Assembly (NCBI RefSeq): GCF_018100985.1
Contig: NZ_JAGJEI010000019.1
Span: 1-64,000 of the forward strand
DNA: 64,000 bases
Direction of reading: 5' to 3'
Origin: Pseudoalteromonas sp. MMG007
GTDB taxonomy: Bacteria; Pseudomonadota; Gammaproteobacteria; Enterobacterales; Alteromonadaceae
Below, piece by piece: positions 48,373 through 60,803 of the stretch. The translations under genes were made by a program, and so were the position numbers. The stretch's first letter is position 1. Every line of letters starts with the position of its first letter. The notes beneath the pieces are model-generated. The model did not search any database and was not told the origin of the DNA. It saw only the letters and a program-made list of their open reading frames with translations.

Positions 48373-48906
48373 ATGTCTGAATTGACTACTATCGCTCGCC
48401 CATACGCTAAAGCGGCTTTTGAGCTTGCCGTTGAAAAAGGCACAATTGAAAGCTGGAATGACATGTTGTTCTTTGCAGGCGAAGTTGCCAGCAATGAGCA
48501 AGCATCAGCCATTTTAGCTGGATTGCCTACTGCTACTGCACAAGCTGAGTTATTTATTAACATATGTGCAGAGCAGCTCAACGAACAAGGTCAGAACCTA
48601 GTGAAGGTGATGGCTGAAAATGGACGTTTGATTGCACTGCCTGAGGTTGCTCAGTTATTCGCTGCTTTTAAAGCAGAGTATGACAAAGAAATCGATGTAG
48701 ATGTGATTTCGGCAACCCCTCTTGCTGCACAGCAGCAAGAGTCATTGGTAGCGACACTTGAAAAACGTTTCGCACGCAAAGTTAAGCTGAATTGTAGTGA
48801 AGACGCTGCAGTAGTTGGCGGCCTTATTATTAAGGCGGGTGACACTGTAATCGACGGCTCAGTACGCGGTAAATTAAACCGCTTAGCCACAACACTACAA
48901 TCGTAA
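48373..48906 (+). CDS. atpH: F1Fo ATP synthase subunit delta
   Basis: 177 aa from the second ATG at 48373, matching E. coli AtpH in length and start ([17 protein letters not shown]); AGGAGGG is correctly spaced for this ATG but only a base or two from the first one at 48367. Ends [22 protein letters not shown]. Links F1 to the b stalk. Confidence 0.96.
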   Translation: MSELTTIARPYAKAAFELAVEKGTIESWNDMLFFAGEVASNEQASAILAGLPTATAQAELFINICAEQLNEQGQNLVKVMAENGRLIALPEVAQLFAAFKAEYDKEIDVDVISATPLAAQQQESLVATLEKRFARKVKLNCSEDAAVVGGLIIKAGDTVIDGSVRGKLNRLATTLQS

Positions 48907-48920
48907 TTGGGAAAAAGAGC

Positions 48921-50462
48921 ATGCAACTTAATTCCACTGAAATTTCAGATCTGATCAAACAACGTATTGAGCAGTTCGAAGTTGTAAGTGAAGCTCGTAA
49001 CGAAGGTACAATTGTATCTGTTACTGACGGTATCATCCGCATCCACGGTCTTGCTGACTGTATGCAAGGTGAAATGATTGAGCTTCCAGGCAACCGTTAT
49101 GCTATCGCACTAAACCTTGAGCGCGACTCAATTGGTGCAGTAGTAATGGGTCCTTACGCTGACCTTACTGAAGGCGTAAAAGTATACACAACTGGCCGTA
49201 TCTTAGAAGTTCCTGTTGGTGCTGGTTTACTTGGTCGTGTTGTAAACACACTAGGTGCTCCTATCGACGGTAAAGGCGCTTTAGATAACGACGGTTTTGA
49301 ACCTGTAGAAAAAATTGCACCAGGTGTAATCGAGCGTCAATCTGTAGATGAGCCAGTACAAACTGGTTACAAATCTATTGATGCTATGATCCCAGTTGGT
49401 CGTGGTCAGCGTGAGCTTGTAATCGGTGACCGCCAAACAGGTAAAACTGCACTAGCAATCGATGCAATCATCAACCAAAAGAACACAGGCGTTAAGTGTG
49501 TGTACGTAGCGGTTGGCCAAAAAGCATCTACTATTGCTAACGTAGTACGTAAATTAGAAGAGCACGGTGCACTTGCAAATACTATCGTAGTTGTAGCATC
49601 TGCTTCTGAGTCTGCGGCACTTCAGTACTTAGCACCGTTCTCGGGCTGTACTATGGGTGAATACTTCCGTGACCGTGGTGAAAATGCATTAATCGTATAT
49701 GATGATTTATCTAAGCAAGCAGTTGCTTACCGTCAAATCTCATTACTACTTAAGCGTCCACCAGGTCGTGAAGCATACCCAGGTGACGTATTCTACCTTC
49801 ACTCTCGTCTTTTAGAGCGTGCATCGCGTGTAAACGCTGATTACGTTGAAAAGTTCACTAACGGTGAAGTGAAAGGACAAACTGGTTCATTGACGGCATT
49901 GCCAATCATTGAAACTCAAGGCGGCGACGTTTCTGCGTTCGTACCGACAAACGTTATCTCTATCACCGATGGTCAGATCTTCTTAGAAACTGACTTATTC
50001 AACTCAGGTATCCGTCCGGCAGTAAATGCTGGTATCTCGGTATCGCGTGTTGGTGGTGCTGCACAAACTAAAATCGTTAAGAAACTAGGTGGCGGTATCC
50101 GTCTAGCCCTAGCTCAGTACCGTGAATTAGCTGCGTTCTCGCAGTTCGCGTCTGACCTTGATGATGCTACTCGTGCTCAACTTGAGCATGGTGAGCGTGT
50201 AACAGAGCTAATGAAGCAGAAACAGTACGCACCAATGTCTGTTGCTGATATGTCTTTGTCGTTATTTGCAGCTGAGAAAGGCTATCTTAAAGATATCGAA
50301 ATTCCTAAAATTATGGATTTCGAAGCAGCTTTACTTTCTTACGCAAGTAGCACATACGCAGAGCTTGTGGCTCAAATCAATGAAACTGGTAACTACAACG
50401 CCGAGATCGAAGCGCAGCTTAAAGAACTTCTAGAGAAGTTCAAGTCTACGCAAACTTGGTAA
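48921..50462 (+). CDS. atpA: F1Fo ATP synthase subunit alpha
   Basis: 513 aa, same as E. coli. P-loop [15 protein letters not shown] near 169-183; [21 protein letters not shown]; signature [17 protein letters not shown]. Non-catalytic nucleotide-binding subunit. Confidence 0.98.
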   Translation: MQLNSTEISDLIKQRIEQFEVVSEARNEGTIVSVTDGIIRIHGLADCMQGEMIELPGNRYAIALNLERDSIGAVVMGPYADLTEGVKVYTTGRILEVPVGAGLLGRVVNTLGAPIDGKGALDNDGFEPVEKIAPGVIERQSVDEPVQTGYKSIDAMIPVGRGQRELVIGDRQTGKTALAIDAIINQKNTGVKCVYVAVGQKASTIANVVRKLEEHGALANTIVVVASASESAALQYLAPFSGCTMGEYFRDRGENALIVYDDLSKQAVAYRQISLLLKRPPGREAYPGDVFYLHSRLLERASRVNADYVEKFTNGEVKGQTGSLTALPIIETQGGDVSAFVPTNVISITDGQIFLETDLFNSGIRPAVNAGISVSRVGGAAQTKIVKKLGGGIRLALAQYRELAAFSQFASDLDDATRAQLEHGERVTELMKQKQYAPMSVADMSLSLFAAEKGYLKDIEIPKIMDFEAALLSYASSTYAELVAQINETGNYNAEIEAQLKELLEKFKSTQTW

Positions 50463-50522
50463 TTTAGTTATTAATGGTGCGCTTTAGTTTACTAAAGCAC
50501 ACCTTGATTCGGAGAGAGAGTC

Positions 50523-51383
50523 ATGGCCAGCGGAAAAGAGATTAAAAGCAAGATCGGGAGTATTAAAAATACTCAAAAGATCACTAGCGCAATGGAAATG
50601 GTTGCTGCGTCTAAAATGAAAAAGGCGCAAGAACGAGTGGCTTCAAGCCGTCCATACGCTGACAAATTACGCAAAGTGATTGGTCGTGTTGCTCAAGCAA
50701 ATCTTGATTTTACTCACCCGTTCTTAGAAGAACGTGAAGTAAAGCGAGTTGGTTATATTGTTATCTCTACTGACCGTGGTCTATGTGGCGGCTTAAACTC
50801 AAACGAGTTTAAAAAAGTTGCATTAGATATTAAAGCATGGAAAGAAAAAGGTGTAGACGCAGAGTTTGCAACTTTAGGCAGCAAAGCTGCTGGTTTCTTT
50901 CAACGCTTTGGTGGTCAAGTGCTTGCTAAAAAAGCAGGCCTAGGAGATAAACCTTCAGTACAAGACGTTATTGGTCCTGTAAAAATAATGCTTGATGCAT
51001 TCTCTGAAGGTAAAATTGACCGTTTATTCCTGGTATATAACAACTTCGTTAATACCATGAAGCAAGAGCCAACAATAGATCAGTTACTCCCTTTGCCAAA
51101 AGCTGAAGAAGAAGTATCTGCCCACACATGGGACTACTTATACGAACCAAACCCAGAGGCTATCTTAGAGTCTTTGTTAGTACGTTTCGTAGAGTCTCAG
51201 GTATACCAAGGTGTGGTTGAGAACGCTGCCTCTGAACAGGCTGCCCGTATGGTTGCAATGAAAGCTGCAACAGATAATGCCGGCGACCTTATGGATGAGT
51301 TACAGCTTGTTTATAACAAGGCCCGCCAAGCGGCAATCACACAAGAAATTAGTGAGATTGTTTCTGGTTCAGCCGCAGTTTAA
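50523..51383 (+). CDS. atpG: F1Fo ATP synthase subunit gamma
   Basis: 286 aa, close to E. coli (287). N-terminal rotor helix [20 protein letters not shown] and [14 protein letters not shown]-terminal helix with [20 protein letters not shown]. Central rotor shaft. Confidence 0.97.
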   Translation: MASGKEIKSKIGSIKNTQKITSAMEMVAASKMKKAQERVASSRPYADKLRKVIGRVAQANLDFTHPFLEEREVKRVGYIVISTDRGLCGGLNSNEFKKVALDIKAWKEKGVDAEFATLGSKAAGFFQRFGGQVLAKKAGLGDKPSVQDVIGPVKIMLDAFSEGKIDRLFLVYNNFVNTMKQEPTIDQLLPLPKAEEEVSAHTWDYLYEPNPEAILESLLVRFVESQVYQGVVENAASEQAARMVAMKAATDNAGDLMDELQLVYNKARQAAITQEISEIVSGSAAV

Positions 51384-52802
<1,419 letters not shown>

Positions 52803-52815
52803 TTAGGAGGGTAGT

Positions 52816-53235
52816 ATGGCAGCTATGACTGTACATCTTGACGTAGTAAGCGCAGAGCAGAGTTTGTTCTCTGGTCTAGTTGAATCGATTCAAGTATCTG
52901 GTAGTGAAGGTGAGCTTGGTGTTAATGCCGGCCACGCCCCACTACTAACTGCCCTTAAACCTGGTATGGTACGTTTAGTTAAGCAGTTTGGTGAAGAAGA
53001 ACTCATCTACATTGCTGGCGGTACACTAGAAGTTCAACCGAACATAGTAACCGTACTTGCTGATACAGCTGTTCGTGGTGAAGACCTTGACGAGCAAGCT
53101 GCAGAGCAAGCTAAACGTGACGCAGAAAGCCAAATGGCTAATGCGTCAGCTGCTGAATTTGATTATCAAAAAGCAGCTATGCAACTAGCGGAAGCTATTG
53201 CACAACTTCGCGTAATCCAACAATTACGTAAGTAA
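52816..53235 (+). CDS. atpC: F1Fo ATP synthase subunit epsilon
   Basis: 139 aa (E. coli 139). N-terminal beta-sandwich with [17 protein letters not shown] and [20 protein letters not shown]-terminal two-helix inhibitory domain (about 88-139). GGAGG precedes the ATG. Last gene of the operon, followed by a terminator. Confidence 0.97.
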   Translation: MAAMTVHLDVVSAEQSLFSGLVESIQVSGSEGELGVNAGHAPLLTALKPGMVRLVKQFGEEELIYIAGGTLEVQPNIVTVLADTAVRGEDLDEQAAEQAKRDAESQMANASAAEFDYQKAAMQLAEAIAQLRVIQQLRK

Positions 53236-53250
53236 GCCTATCCGGTTTTT

Positions 53251-53277
53251 AAAAGCCCACTTTATGTGGGCTTTTTT
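53251..53277 (+). terminator. intrinsic terminator of the atp operon
   Basis: The 10-bp stem AAAAGCCCAC / GTGGGCTTTT (53251-53260 and 53266-53275) with a 5-base loop, followed by TT and a G. Confidence 0.9.
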
Positions 53278-53392
53278 GTGCTTCATTGATGACTCCACCT
53301 AGCTTTGCTGATAATCTAAAAAACATTAAGTAGTTAGTTTTAATAATTAAATTACATCAAATTATTAGCTATAAGGACGTAGTGAACCACCA

Positions 53393-55522
53393 ATGAAACC
53401 GTCAAATTTTTCAGAATCAATAGTAGAAGTTAAGTTTGGAGCATGGTGTTTAAACCCCAAACAGCAAACTATTAATGATGGTGTAATTGAAAGAGAATTA
53501 GAACCGCTACTGTTTAAAATTCTCTGTTACCTTATTCTCAATAAAGAGTCGATTATTACCCGCCAAGACTTAATTGACGACGTTTGGTGTCAACATTATG
53601 TTGACGATAATGCTATAAATCGAGCTGTATCAGAACTCCGGAAAATCTTAAAGTCCCCTAACCAAGCTGCTTTAGTTATCAAAACTCATTATCGTAAAGG
53701 GTATAGTTTTCTCCCTAATGTTGAGTTTGTAGAAAGTGGTTATCAAAGTGTAACTTCAAATTTAGTTTATGAGCACGTTGCTAAAAAATCAGCTGTTCTG
53801 GGGAAAAAAAAATACTTACCTTGGATATTCGCCTTAATAGTCGTGCTGCTAGTAAGCGCCATAACAGGTGTATATAAGTTGACAGCTAAAAGTAATGGGG
53901 TACAAGTCACTAATAAAAGCTATCAAGAAGAAGTATTATCCATGAAAGAAGGGATGCATACTTTTCTCTCTCTTTCACCCAATGAGAAAAGTTTAGTTTT
54001 TACACTTATAAAATACGAAACCTCAGAGTTCATTTTAATCAATAAAGAGCTTGCTACGGGAACGGAAAAGCTATTAATAAAACCTGGTTATGAAATATAT
54101 CCAGTTGGTTGGTCACATAACAATAATGAGATCATCTATTGGCAAAGTAATGGTCAGGATTGTCAGGTATTTATTGTTGATAGTAACTTTGCTGGCGAGA
54201 GTAGGTATTTGTTTGATTGCTCACATTTACCTTTTTCTGGAGAGAGTATTAATAATACTAACCTCGTATATTCTAAATTTGGTTATCGTAATCGGGATGA
54301 GCTTGCTGTATTGATGAATCGCGACCTCCTAACAGGTGAAGAGTATCAAATAAGCTCTCCGAATCTAAACTCTTACGGTGATAAATTTTTAGCGCATATA
54401 GAAGGTAAAAATAAAGTAGTTTTTGAACGGCATCAATTTGGTTTTAGTGAGTTGTACATTACAGGTATTGAGGGTGGAGCTCAAACTCATCTGTATACGA
54501 CTAAAAATCGTATCTGGACATTGAAGTATAACCAAGAATTAGATTCATTACTTTGGTACGACAATGTAGACAACATTTTATTTCAGTACTCTTTATCTGA
54601 GCAGAAATTATTAAGTAAAACATCAATGCAAGGAGTGTCAACTTACTCTATGACCCTACCTATTAGTCCTTATAAAATCTTAGCCTTTCAATATCCTTAC
54701 GATGCAGATATTAATAAAATTGATTTAAATAATTTCAACTTATCTGATACAACGATTAGTACTCCGTCAATAAGTCAAATACTCCCGCAATTAACGAATA
54801 ATGGGGATATATTTTTTCTTAGTGGAAAAAATAATATAGGGGCTGATCGTACTTATAAATTGCAAGCTCTGGATGAAGCCACAAACACTATAAACACAAA
54901 ATCGAGTATTGCTTTTAATCTGTTATTAAGAGTGTCACGAGATGGTGAAGAGGCATTACGAGTCACTACAAAGGCAATAGAAATTCACGATACTGAGCTT
55001 ATTAATTTAAAAGACTCTATTCAGGTGAATGGTACTTTTGTTAACACTGAGTTTTTAATAAATAAAAATATAGGTTTTATTGTGCGTGGTAGTCATTCTT
55101 CGAGTAATTCATCCTATGTCTATGATAGAACAACAAAGAAGAGTGTTATATTGCCAATAAGTAATGCTGTGTGGTTTGATCAACTATCGACTACACAATA
55201 TATATTTCTTTCTGCACAAAACAAGCTACAAATTTTTGATAGTTGGAAAAATAAAGTCATTACCGAGCTTGATTTAAATCCAGTGAAATATAGGCATTCT
55301 CTATCGTTAGATGGCAATAAACTCTTTCATTCAGATGGTATAAATGTTTTCTTATATGATTTTAGTTTAGGTTTTAATACTGCTCCCCAGGTTATTTACA
55401 AAGGAGAAAACTCAAGGGTAATAAGAAGTATTAATTATAACGAAGCAGTTAATTCTCTATTTGTCGGTTTGATTTCGTCACATAACAATAAAATATTTGA
55501 AGTAACTCAGGTTAAAAATTAA
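53393..55522 (+). CDS. membrane-anchored winged-helix transcription regulator (CadC/ToxR-like) with a propeller-like sensor
   Basis: 709 aa. Residues about 11-110 are an OmpR/PhoB-type winged helix with the typical ending KTHYRKGYSFLPN. One TM helix follows at 141-163 (YLPWIFALIVVLLVSAITGVY). The 540-residue periplasmic part shows repeated TolB/WD40-like strands (SLSPNEKSLVFTLI, YPVGWSHNNNEIIYW), suggesting a beta-propeller sensor. So it probably couples an envelope signal directly to DNA binding. It stands alone between the atp operon and glmU with no clear target gene. The signal is unknown. Confidence 0.85.
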   Translation: MKPSNFSESIVEVKFGAWCLNPKQQTINDGVIERELEPLLFKILCYLILNKESIITRQDLIDDVWCQHYVDDNAINRAVSELRKILKSPNQAALVIKTHYRKGYSFLPNVEFVESGYQSVTSNLVYEHVAKKSAVLGKKKYLPWIFALIVVLLVSAITGVYKLTAKSNGVQVTNKSYQEEVLSMKEGMHTFLSLSPNEKSLVFTLIKYETSEFILINKELATGTEKLLIKPGYEIYPVGWSHNNNEIIYWQSNGQDCQVFIVDSNFAGESRYLFDCSHLPFSGESINNTNLVYSKFGYRNRDELAVLMNRDLLTGEEYQISSPNLNSYGDKFLAHIEGKNKVVFERHQFGFSELYITGIEGGAQTHLYTTKNRIWTLKYNQELDSLLWYDNVDNILFQYSLSEQKLLSKTSMQGVSTYSMTLPISPYKILAFQYPYDADINKIDLNNFNLSDTTISTPSISQILPQLTNNGDIFFLSGKNNIGADRTYKLQALDEATNTINTKSSIAFNLLLRVSRDGEEALRVTTKAIEIHDTELINLKDSIQVNGTFVNTEFLINKNIGFIVRGSHSSSNSSYVYDRTTKKSVILPISNAVWFDQLSTTQYIFLSAQNKLQIFDSWKNKVITELDLNPVKYRHSLSLDGNKLFHSDGINVFLYDFSLGFNTAPQVIYKGENSRVIRSINYNEAVNSLFVGLISSHNNKIFEVTQVKN

Positions 55523-55755
55523 AGCTAGATAACGCTTTGAAATTTAAGATAATAGGAGTCATTCAAAATATTTTACTTATATCCTTCACCAATCCTCGCT
55601 ACAATAACGCCATACAATTAAGTCTATTTTTTCAGTCAAGATTCAGTGCTAGTAAAATAAGCTACTGAGTATTTGCACAAGAAGTGATTTACGTAATCTT
55701 CTGCACAAACATAAGACTTATTTAGCTAAAACAACGAAAAAAGGAAATTGTTTTA

Positions 55756-57120
55756 ATGGCTCTAACAACAGTAATTCTTGCTGCGGGTAAAGGTACTCGT
55801 ATGCGCTCTGCTCTACCTAAAGTTCTGCATAAAGTGGCAGATAAACCTATGGTGCAGCACGTTATAGATAATGCAAAGGCACTTGGTGCAACCACCACTA
55901 ACTTAGTTTACGGACACGGCGGCGAACTATTACAACAACAACTTGCCGATAATAACGTAAACTGGGTACTGCAAGCAGATCAACTTGGTACAGGCCACGC
56001 AGTAGCTCAAGCTAACCCACACATTAATGATGACGACACAGTACTTGTGTTGTACGGCGATGTACCTCTTACAAAGCAATCAACACTAGAGCGCTTATTA
56101 GCTGCAACACCTAAAAATGGTTTAGCGGTATTAACCGTTAACTTAGTTAACCCAAATGGCTACGGCCGTATGCTGCGTGAAAATGGCAAGCTTGTAGGTA
56201 TTATTGAGCAAAAAGATGCAAGCCCTGAGCAGCTACTTATTAGCGAAGTAAACACCGGCATTATGGCGGTAAATGGCAAGCTTTTAAAAACATGGTTAGG
56301 TAATCTATCTAACAATAATGCACAAGGTGAATACTACCTTACCGATATCGTTGCTATGGCACACAGTGAAGGTGTAGAAATTGCATCGGCGCAGCCAGAT
56401 CATGCAATGGAAGTTGAAGGCGCAAATAACCGCGTACAACTTGCAGGCCTTGAACGAGCTTATCAAGCATGGCAAGCAGAAGAGTTAATGTTAAATGGTG
56501 CCACCCTCGCCGACCCAGCCCGTATCGATGTACGCGGCAATGTTAAAACAGGCGAAGACGTATTAATTGATATCAATGTTATTTTTGAAGGCAGTGTTAC
56601 CCTTGGTAATAATGTACAAATTGGCCCTAATTGTGTACTTAAAAACTGTACCATAGGCGATAACGTTGTTATAAAAGCAAATACCCTAATTGAAGGTGCA
56701 AGCGTAGCGGCTCAATGTACGCTAGGCCCATACGCCCGCTTACGCCCAGGTGCGGTAATGGAAGAAGACTCGCACATTGGTAACTTTGTAGAGATGAAAA
56801 AAACACGCTTAGGTAAGGGTTCTAAAGCAAACCACTTAAGTTACTTAGGCGATGCTGAAATTGGCGAAAAAGTGAATATAGGCGCAGGTACAATTACCTG
56901 TAACTACGATGGAGTTAATAAAGCAAAAACCATTATTGGTGATAACGCCTTTATTGGTTCAAATTCATCACTTGTTGCTCCTGTAAATATTGGTGCTACA
57001 GCAACAGTTGGCGCTGGCTCTGTTATTACCAATACCGTGGCGGATGATCAGCTAGCTGTAGCACGTGGCAAGCAACGTAATTTAGATGGTTGGAAACGCC
57101 CAGTTAAAAAGCTTTTTTAA
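55756..57120 (+). CDS. glmU: bifunctional UDP-GlcNAc pyrophosphorylase / GlcN-1-P acetyltransferase
   Basis: 454 aa. N-terminal uridyltransferase (about 1-228) with [20 protein letters not shown]-terminal left-handed beta-helix acetyltransferase (about 250-454) with [32 protein letters not shown] and [11 protein letters not shown]. Makes UDP-GlcNAc for peptidoglycan and LPS. In E. coli it also follows the atp operon; here the CadC-like gene is interposed. Confidence 0.97.
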   Translation: MALTTVILAAGKGTRMRSALPKVLHKVADKPMVQHVIDNAKALGATTTNLVYGHGGELLQQQLADNNVNWVLQADQLGTGHAVAQANPHINDDDTVLVLYGDVPLTKQSTLERLLAATPKNGLAVLTVNLVNPNGYGRMLRENGKLVGIIEQKDASPEQLLISEVNTGIMAVNGKLLKTWLGNLSNNNAQGEYYLTDIVAMAHSEGVEIASAQPDHAMEVEGANNRVQLAGLERAYQAWQAEELMLNGATLADPARIDVRGNVKTGEDVLIDINVIFEGSVTLGNNVQIGPNCVLKNCTIGDNVVIKANTLIEGASVAAQCTLGPYARLRPGAVMEEDSHIGNFVEMKKTRLGKGSKANHLSYLGDAEIGEKVNIGAGTITCNYDGVNKAKTIIGDNAFIGSNSSLVAPVNIGATATVGAGSVITNTVADDQLAVARGKQRNLDGWKRPVKKLF

Positions 57121-57505
57121 CAACTTTCTAAGTAAAGACTGTATTTGCTATTCTTTTACGCTGCGTTATCGTACTTATTATTTACATCAAAAAATAGGTA
57201 CGTTTTTAAGTAACATCTTATGTTAATGGGTACAAGGTAAGCTATTTTTAGTAATAAGCGGAAATATTGCAAAATACTCAGTTCCTCCATGGCATGCTTT
57301 AATTCAGAATCAAATGGAGTTAAATGTACAGGTGGCCGAGATTTAATTCTAAGCAAGCCTTTTTAGCCGTTGTTTTACAAATATGACTTTAAATTACTAG
57401 GTATATTATTATTCTTTATTTATAACTTCCTCTTTACCCATCATGGCTCTTAAAAGGCACCAAATATCTTTATAGCCGCTCATAAGCTGTTTTTACCAAA
57501 TAGCC
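57121..57505. other. intergenic region with possible minus-strand micro-ORFs
   Basis: Two short minus-strand frames are open: 57356-57156 (66 aa, MLRIKSRPPVHLTPFDSELK...) and 57483-57409 (24 aa, starting MSGYKDIWCLLRAMMGKEEV). Neither has a recognisable domain; the first has a composition that looks protein-like and may be a remnant or a dispersed repeat. I do not call either as a gene. Confidence 0.3.
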
Positions 57506-57565
57506 TTATCTGTCATTATTTCCTTTTATCCTCCTATAAAGCCACCCATCGCCTCATTTACCAAG
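57506..57565 (+). promoter_or_regulatory. three 20-bp-period repeats upstream of the outer-membrane protein operon
   Basis: Repeat units start exactly 20 bp apart: TTATCTGTC at 57506, TTATCCTCC at 57526, CCATCGCCT at 57546, each followed by an A/T-rich part with a CC near the end. The same array stands before 60921. A TACAAT -10-like box at 57581-57586 places the last repeat near -35. The same-face spacing suits a LytTR-family activator, and such a regulator is encoded at 59855. Confidence 0.55.
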
Positions 57566-57608
57566 CTCAATTTATCGTTATACAATTTTTGCAGATCAGG
57601 AGGATAAT

Positions 57609-58817
57609 ATGAAAATAATATTGGGTGTCGTTTGCAAAATATATGTGCTGTTCGTGATGATTATATCTTCAGTGAGTGAAGCAAAACAGTTTACAGAAAA
57701 ATTACAGTTTGATAGTCAAATTCGTATTAATGGGCAAAATATAAAAGGGACGAATCAGGCAATTTTTGCAACTAAAAATACTTCATCTCTTTTCTCGGCT
57801 CTAGATTTAAGTTTAGAAGGTGAAGGGTTGCGTTTTGCGGCAACTGCTAACGTATATAAAGAAGGTGGGACGAGTGAAACCGATTTTACTATTTCAGAAG
57901 CGTTCTATGATTTTAGTACTGAAAATTGGTTTTTATCTGTAGGGAAAAAGAAGCTTGATTGGGATGTTGCCTATGGATTTAGGCCATTAGACATGTTTTC
58001 TCCAACTGACTCATTAGCGATATATACAGCAGTCCCCCCTGGTGTGTTAATGATAATGGGGGACTACTTTACTGAATCAGGAAACATCACTGTGATTTGC
58101 AATGAAACGAAACCTGATTATCTTGAACGAGGTATTAAAGTAGCACAAAGTTACGGTTGTGGTGGGCGCTATTATCAATTCTTTGATGGTTATGAAGCGC
58201 AAGCAATAGCGCACTATGACGATAAACTGGGCTTTAGAATTGGTGGAAGTACCCTTACAGTAATAGGTGATAACTTAGAATTACATAGTTCATTACTCTG
58301 GCAGCAAAACTATCGTTCGCCTAAAGTTACTCAACTGTATAAAAATACTTTATCTGCATATGATAATGTTGAAACAATTTGGCGCAAAGGCAGTTTGCAA
58401 GCTTTAGTGGGTTTTAACTACAGTTTCTCGATGGGGGTAACAGCTATTGTTGAGTACTGGCATGATGGCAGAGCACCAAGTGACAAGCAATGGCGAGCAT
58501 TAATTGCAAATGCTAATGAAGGTGTCAAAGATCATCAATTGAGATTATATCGAGCTCACTTTGCGACACAAAATCTATTCAGAGATAATGTAATGGTGCA
58601 TTTGAGAACATCTAATTCTACCTGGCAACCTTCGATGACATGGTTAACAAACCCTCAGGATAACAGTATGTTAATAAATGGTGAGCTGTGTTACTCTGGT
58701 TTTAAAAATGCTCGTCTCTGTCTCGGTTATAGGAGCTATGCTGGCGGAAGCGAAACAATATATGAGCAGCTAAGCCATCAAAAAACTGGATATTTTAGCG
58801 TCGAAATTAAGTTGTAA
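57609..58817 (+). CDS. outer-membrane beta-barrel protein of unknown family
   Basis: 402 aa. N-terminal signal peptide (about 1-25, ending VSEA). The rest shows alternating amphipathic strands with aromatic ends (FYDFSTENWFLSVGKKKLDWDVAYGFRPLDMF, AIVEYWHDGRA) and ends in a strand with a C-terminal hydrophobic pattern, YFSVEIKL, as in barrels. Four Cys may pair (CNETKPD/YGCGGRY; CYSG/ARLCLG). It heads a unit with the histidine kinase and response regulator and faces a LolA/ABC unit downstream, suggesting it is the outer-membrane end of the same system. GGAGG precedes the ATG. Confidence 0.72.
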   Translation: MKIILGVVCKIYVLFVMIISSVSEAKQFTEKLQFDSQIRINGQNIKGTNQAIFATKNTSSLFSALDLSLEGEGLRFAATANVYKEGGTSETDFTISEAFYDFSTENWFLSVGKKKLDWDVAYGFRPLDMFSPTDSLAIYTAVPPGVLMIMGDYFTESGNITVICNETKPDYLERGIKVAQSYGCGGRYYQFFDGYEAQAIAHYDDKLGFRIGGSTLTVIGDNLELHSSLLWQQNYRSPKVTQLYKNTLSAYDNVETIWRKGSLQALVGFNYSFSMGVTAIVEYWHDGRAPSDKQWRALIANANEGVKDHQLRLYRAHFATQNLFRDNVMVHLRTSNSTWQPSMTWLTNPQDNSMLINGELCYSGFKNARLCLGYRSYAGGSETIYEQLSHQKTGYFSVEIKL

Positions 58818-58821
58818 TTTA

Positions 58822-59871
58822 ATGCCTTTTATTAAACCATTCTCAGGATCAGAACGCTGGGTGAGTAATTTAAAGCTCGCTGTAGTCTGTATTTCACTTG
58901 GGTTACTGATTCACTTTATTGGGTGGGCTAAGTACCCTGTTATTTCAATTATGATCTCTCTTGGGGTCGGGTTCAGTATTCGCTTATGCCGTAAATGGTT
59001 AAAGCGGCATTATCCACAAATGAATCTTGCCTTGCAGTTTTTCTTAGCTGCTCTTTTTTCTTTTATTGTGTGGGGACTGACACCACTCTTACTAGGTGTT
59101 GTGAAAAGCACTGGTGGCTATATTGGTGATTTACAACAATATGTAGGTATTTTGCTGATTGGCAGTTTTATTATGGTGGTGGTGAGTTTTACATACTATC
59201 GAAGTGCACAAGCACAGAATTTAAAACAATCGTTAGCGCAAGTTGAATTAGAGCAAATAAAGAAAGATAAAGTACTGTTAGAAACTCAATTAAGGTTACT
59301 ACAATCTCAAATTGAGCCGCACTTTTTATTTAATACACTCGCTAATATTCAAGCATTGATAGCTGTTGATACTAAACAGGCGAATAAGATGTTAGCCGCG
59401 CTCTCGGCTTTATTGAGACAAAGTTTAGATAGGACGAGGTCTGAGTGGTTAACCCTCGGCCATGAATTACGTTTTAATAAAGCTTATTTGGCCATACAGA
59501 AAATACGTTTAGGGGATAGACTAAATATTCACTATGACGTAACGGATAAAATAACCGATGATATTTTGTTTCCTCCAATGTTACTTCAACCTCTCATAGA
59601 AAATGCCGTTACACATGGTATAGAACAGTTAACATCGGGTGGAGAACTGACTCTATTAGTCAAAAAGAAAGAAAATAACTTATTAATACGCATTACGAAT
59701 AATACACCTAATGAAGGCAGTAATCACAAAGGCACACAAGTTGGGATGAACAACGTAAAAACCAGATTACAACAATTGTATGGTGAACAAGCCAGCCTTT
59801 TATTTGATCACAGTCAGGCGGGTATTGTGACCGTTACTATGGAGGTCCCCTTAAATGTCTCACCGAGTTAA
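58822..59871 (+). CDS. LytS/YehU-type sensor histidine kinase
   Basis: 349 aa. Four predicted TM helices (about 18-34, 37-54, 68-92, 103-125) with almost no external loops, then a coiled-coil (130-155) and a His_kinase domain. The phospho-accepting motif is LQSQIEPHFLFNTLANIQA with His167; the ATPase N-box is PLIENAVTHGIEQ. The C-terminal HATPase is short, as usual in this family. The sensing mode must be intramembrane or via a partner. The stop lies inside the response regulator gene (17-bp overlap), so they are co-translated. Confidence 0.9.
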   Translation: MPFIKPFSGSERWVSNLKLAVVCISLGLLIHFIGWAKYPVISIMISLGVGFSIRLCRKWLKRHYPQMNLALQFFLAALFSFIVWGLTPLLLGVVKSTGGYIGDLQQYVGILLIGSFIMVVVSFTYYRSAQAQNLKQSLAQVELEQIKKDKVLLETQLRLLQSQIEPHFLFNTLANIQALIAVDTKQANKMLAALSALLRQSLDRTRSEWLTLGHELRFNKAYLAIQKIRLGDRLNIHYDVTDKITDDILFPPMLLQPLIENAVTHGIEQLTSGGELTLLVKKKENNLLIRITNNTPNEGSNHKGTQVGMNNVKTRLQQLYGEQASLLFDHSQAGIVTVTMEVPLNVSPS

Positions 59872-60643
59872 AGTTGTTATTGCTGACGATGAGCCTATTT
59901 TACGTACACATTTGAAAATGATGTTAGAAGAGGTTTGGCCTGAAATCGATATTGTTGGTCAAGCTGCTAATGGTGAAGAAGCTTTAGCACTGACCGAGAC
60001 ATTTACACCTAAGGTTATATTTTTAGATATTAATATGCCAGGAATGAATGGTTTAGAAGTTTCTAAAAAACTATGTGATGATGACTCACCCCCCATTATG
60101 GTTTTTGTAACGGCTTATAATGAATATGCAGTTACTGCATTTGAGAACCAAGCAATTGACTATCTTTTAAAACCTTTAGAAAAAATAAGGCTTGAAAAAA
60201 CCGTACAGCGAATACAAAAGCTTTTGTCATCCGAAAACACTGAGACTAGTCAACAAACACAGTTACAGGCTATGTTCTCCCAGTTAATGCAGAGTAATAA
60301 CCTAGCACCATCTAATGCGTATTTAAAGTGGATTAAAGCAAGTAAAAACAATCATATATATATGATTGATGTTGATGAAGTGGATTATTTTATCGCCGAC
60401 AATAAATACACCGAAGTTACTGCTGGGCAACAGAAGCATTTAATAAAAACATCTATTACTCATTTAGAAAGTGAGTTAGAGCCTGATACTTTTTGGCGTA
60501 TTCATCGTAATTGTATTGTTCGAGTTGATACTATTGATCATGTATCTAAAGATGATTTAGGTCATGTTTATATATACTTGAAAGGGAGAGATGAAAAGCT
60601 TTCTGTGAGTAGAAAGTATCACCATTTATTTAAGCAGATGTAA
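59855..60643 (+). CDS. LytTR-family response regulator
   Basis: 262 aa. Receiver domain about 5-122 with acidic pocket DD (11-12), phospho-Asp58 in VIFLDINMPGMNGLEVS, and the conserved Lys in DYLLKPLEK. Linker about 125-155. LytTR DNA-binding domain about 155-260 (DEVDYFIADNKYTEV, SITHLESELEPDTFWRIHRNCIVRVDTID). LytTR proteins bind repeats spaced about two helical turns; matching 20-bp repeats stand before both units of this cluster. Confidence 0.92.
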   Translation: MSHRVKVVIADDEPILRTHLKMMLEEVWPEIDIVGQAANGEEALALTETFTPKVIFLDINMPGMNGLEVSKKLCDDDSPPIMVFVTAYNEYAVTAFENQAIDYLLKPLEKIRLEKTVQRIQKLLSSENTETSQQTQLQAMFSQLMQSNNLAPSNAYLKWIKASKNNHIYMIDVDEVDYFIADNKYTEVTAGQQKHLIKTSITHLESELEPDTFWRIHRNCIVRVDTIDHVSKDDLGHVYIYLKGRDEKLSVSRKYHHLFKQM

Positions 60644-60688
60644 CAGAAAACATAACCAACCATTATTGAAGCGGATTTAATACTGTAG

Positions 60689-60719
60689 AAGAGGTAAATC
60701 ATGATTTACCTCTTTTTTG
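60689..60719 (+). terminator. intrinsic terminator after the two-component genes
   Basis: The 10-bp stem AGAGGTAAAT / ATTTACCTCT (60690-60699 and 60704-60713) around CATG is followed by a T-run. It separates the barrel-kinase-regulator unit from the transporter unit. Confidence 0.9.
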
Positions 60720-60803
60720 ATTGTATTAAGTGCGCTCTATATCACTATCATAATTCAACTTACTAATTTTATCGTTCCCCCTTAAAAGGACTATAAAGTA
60801 TAT

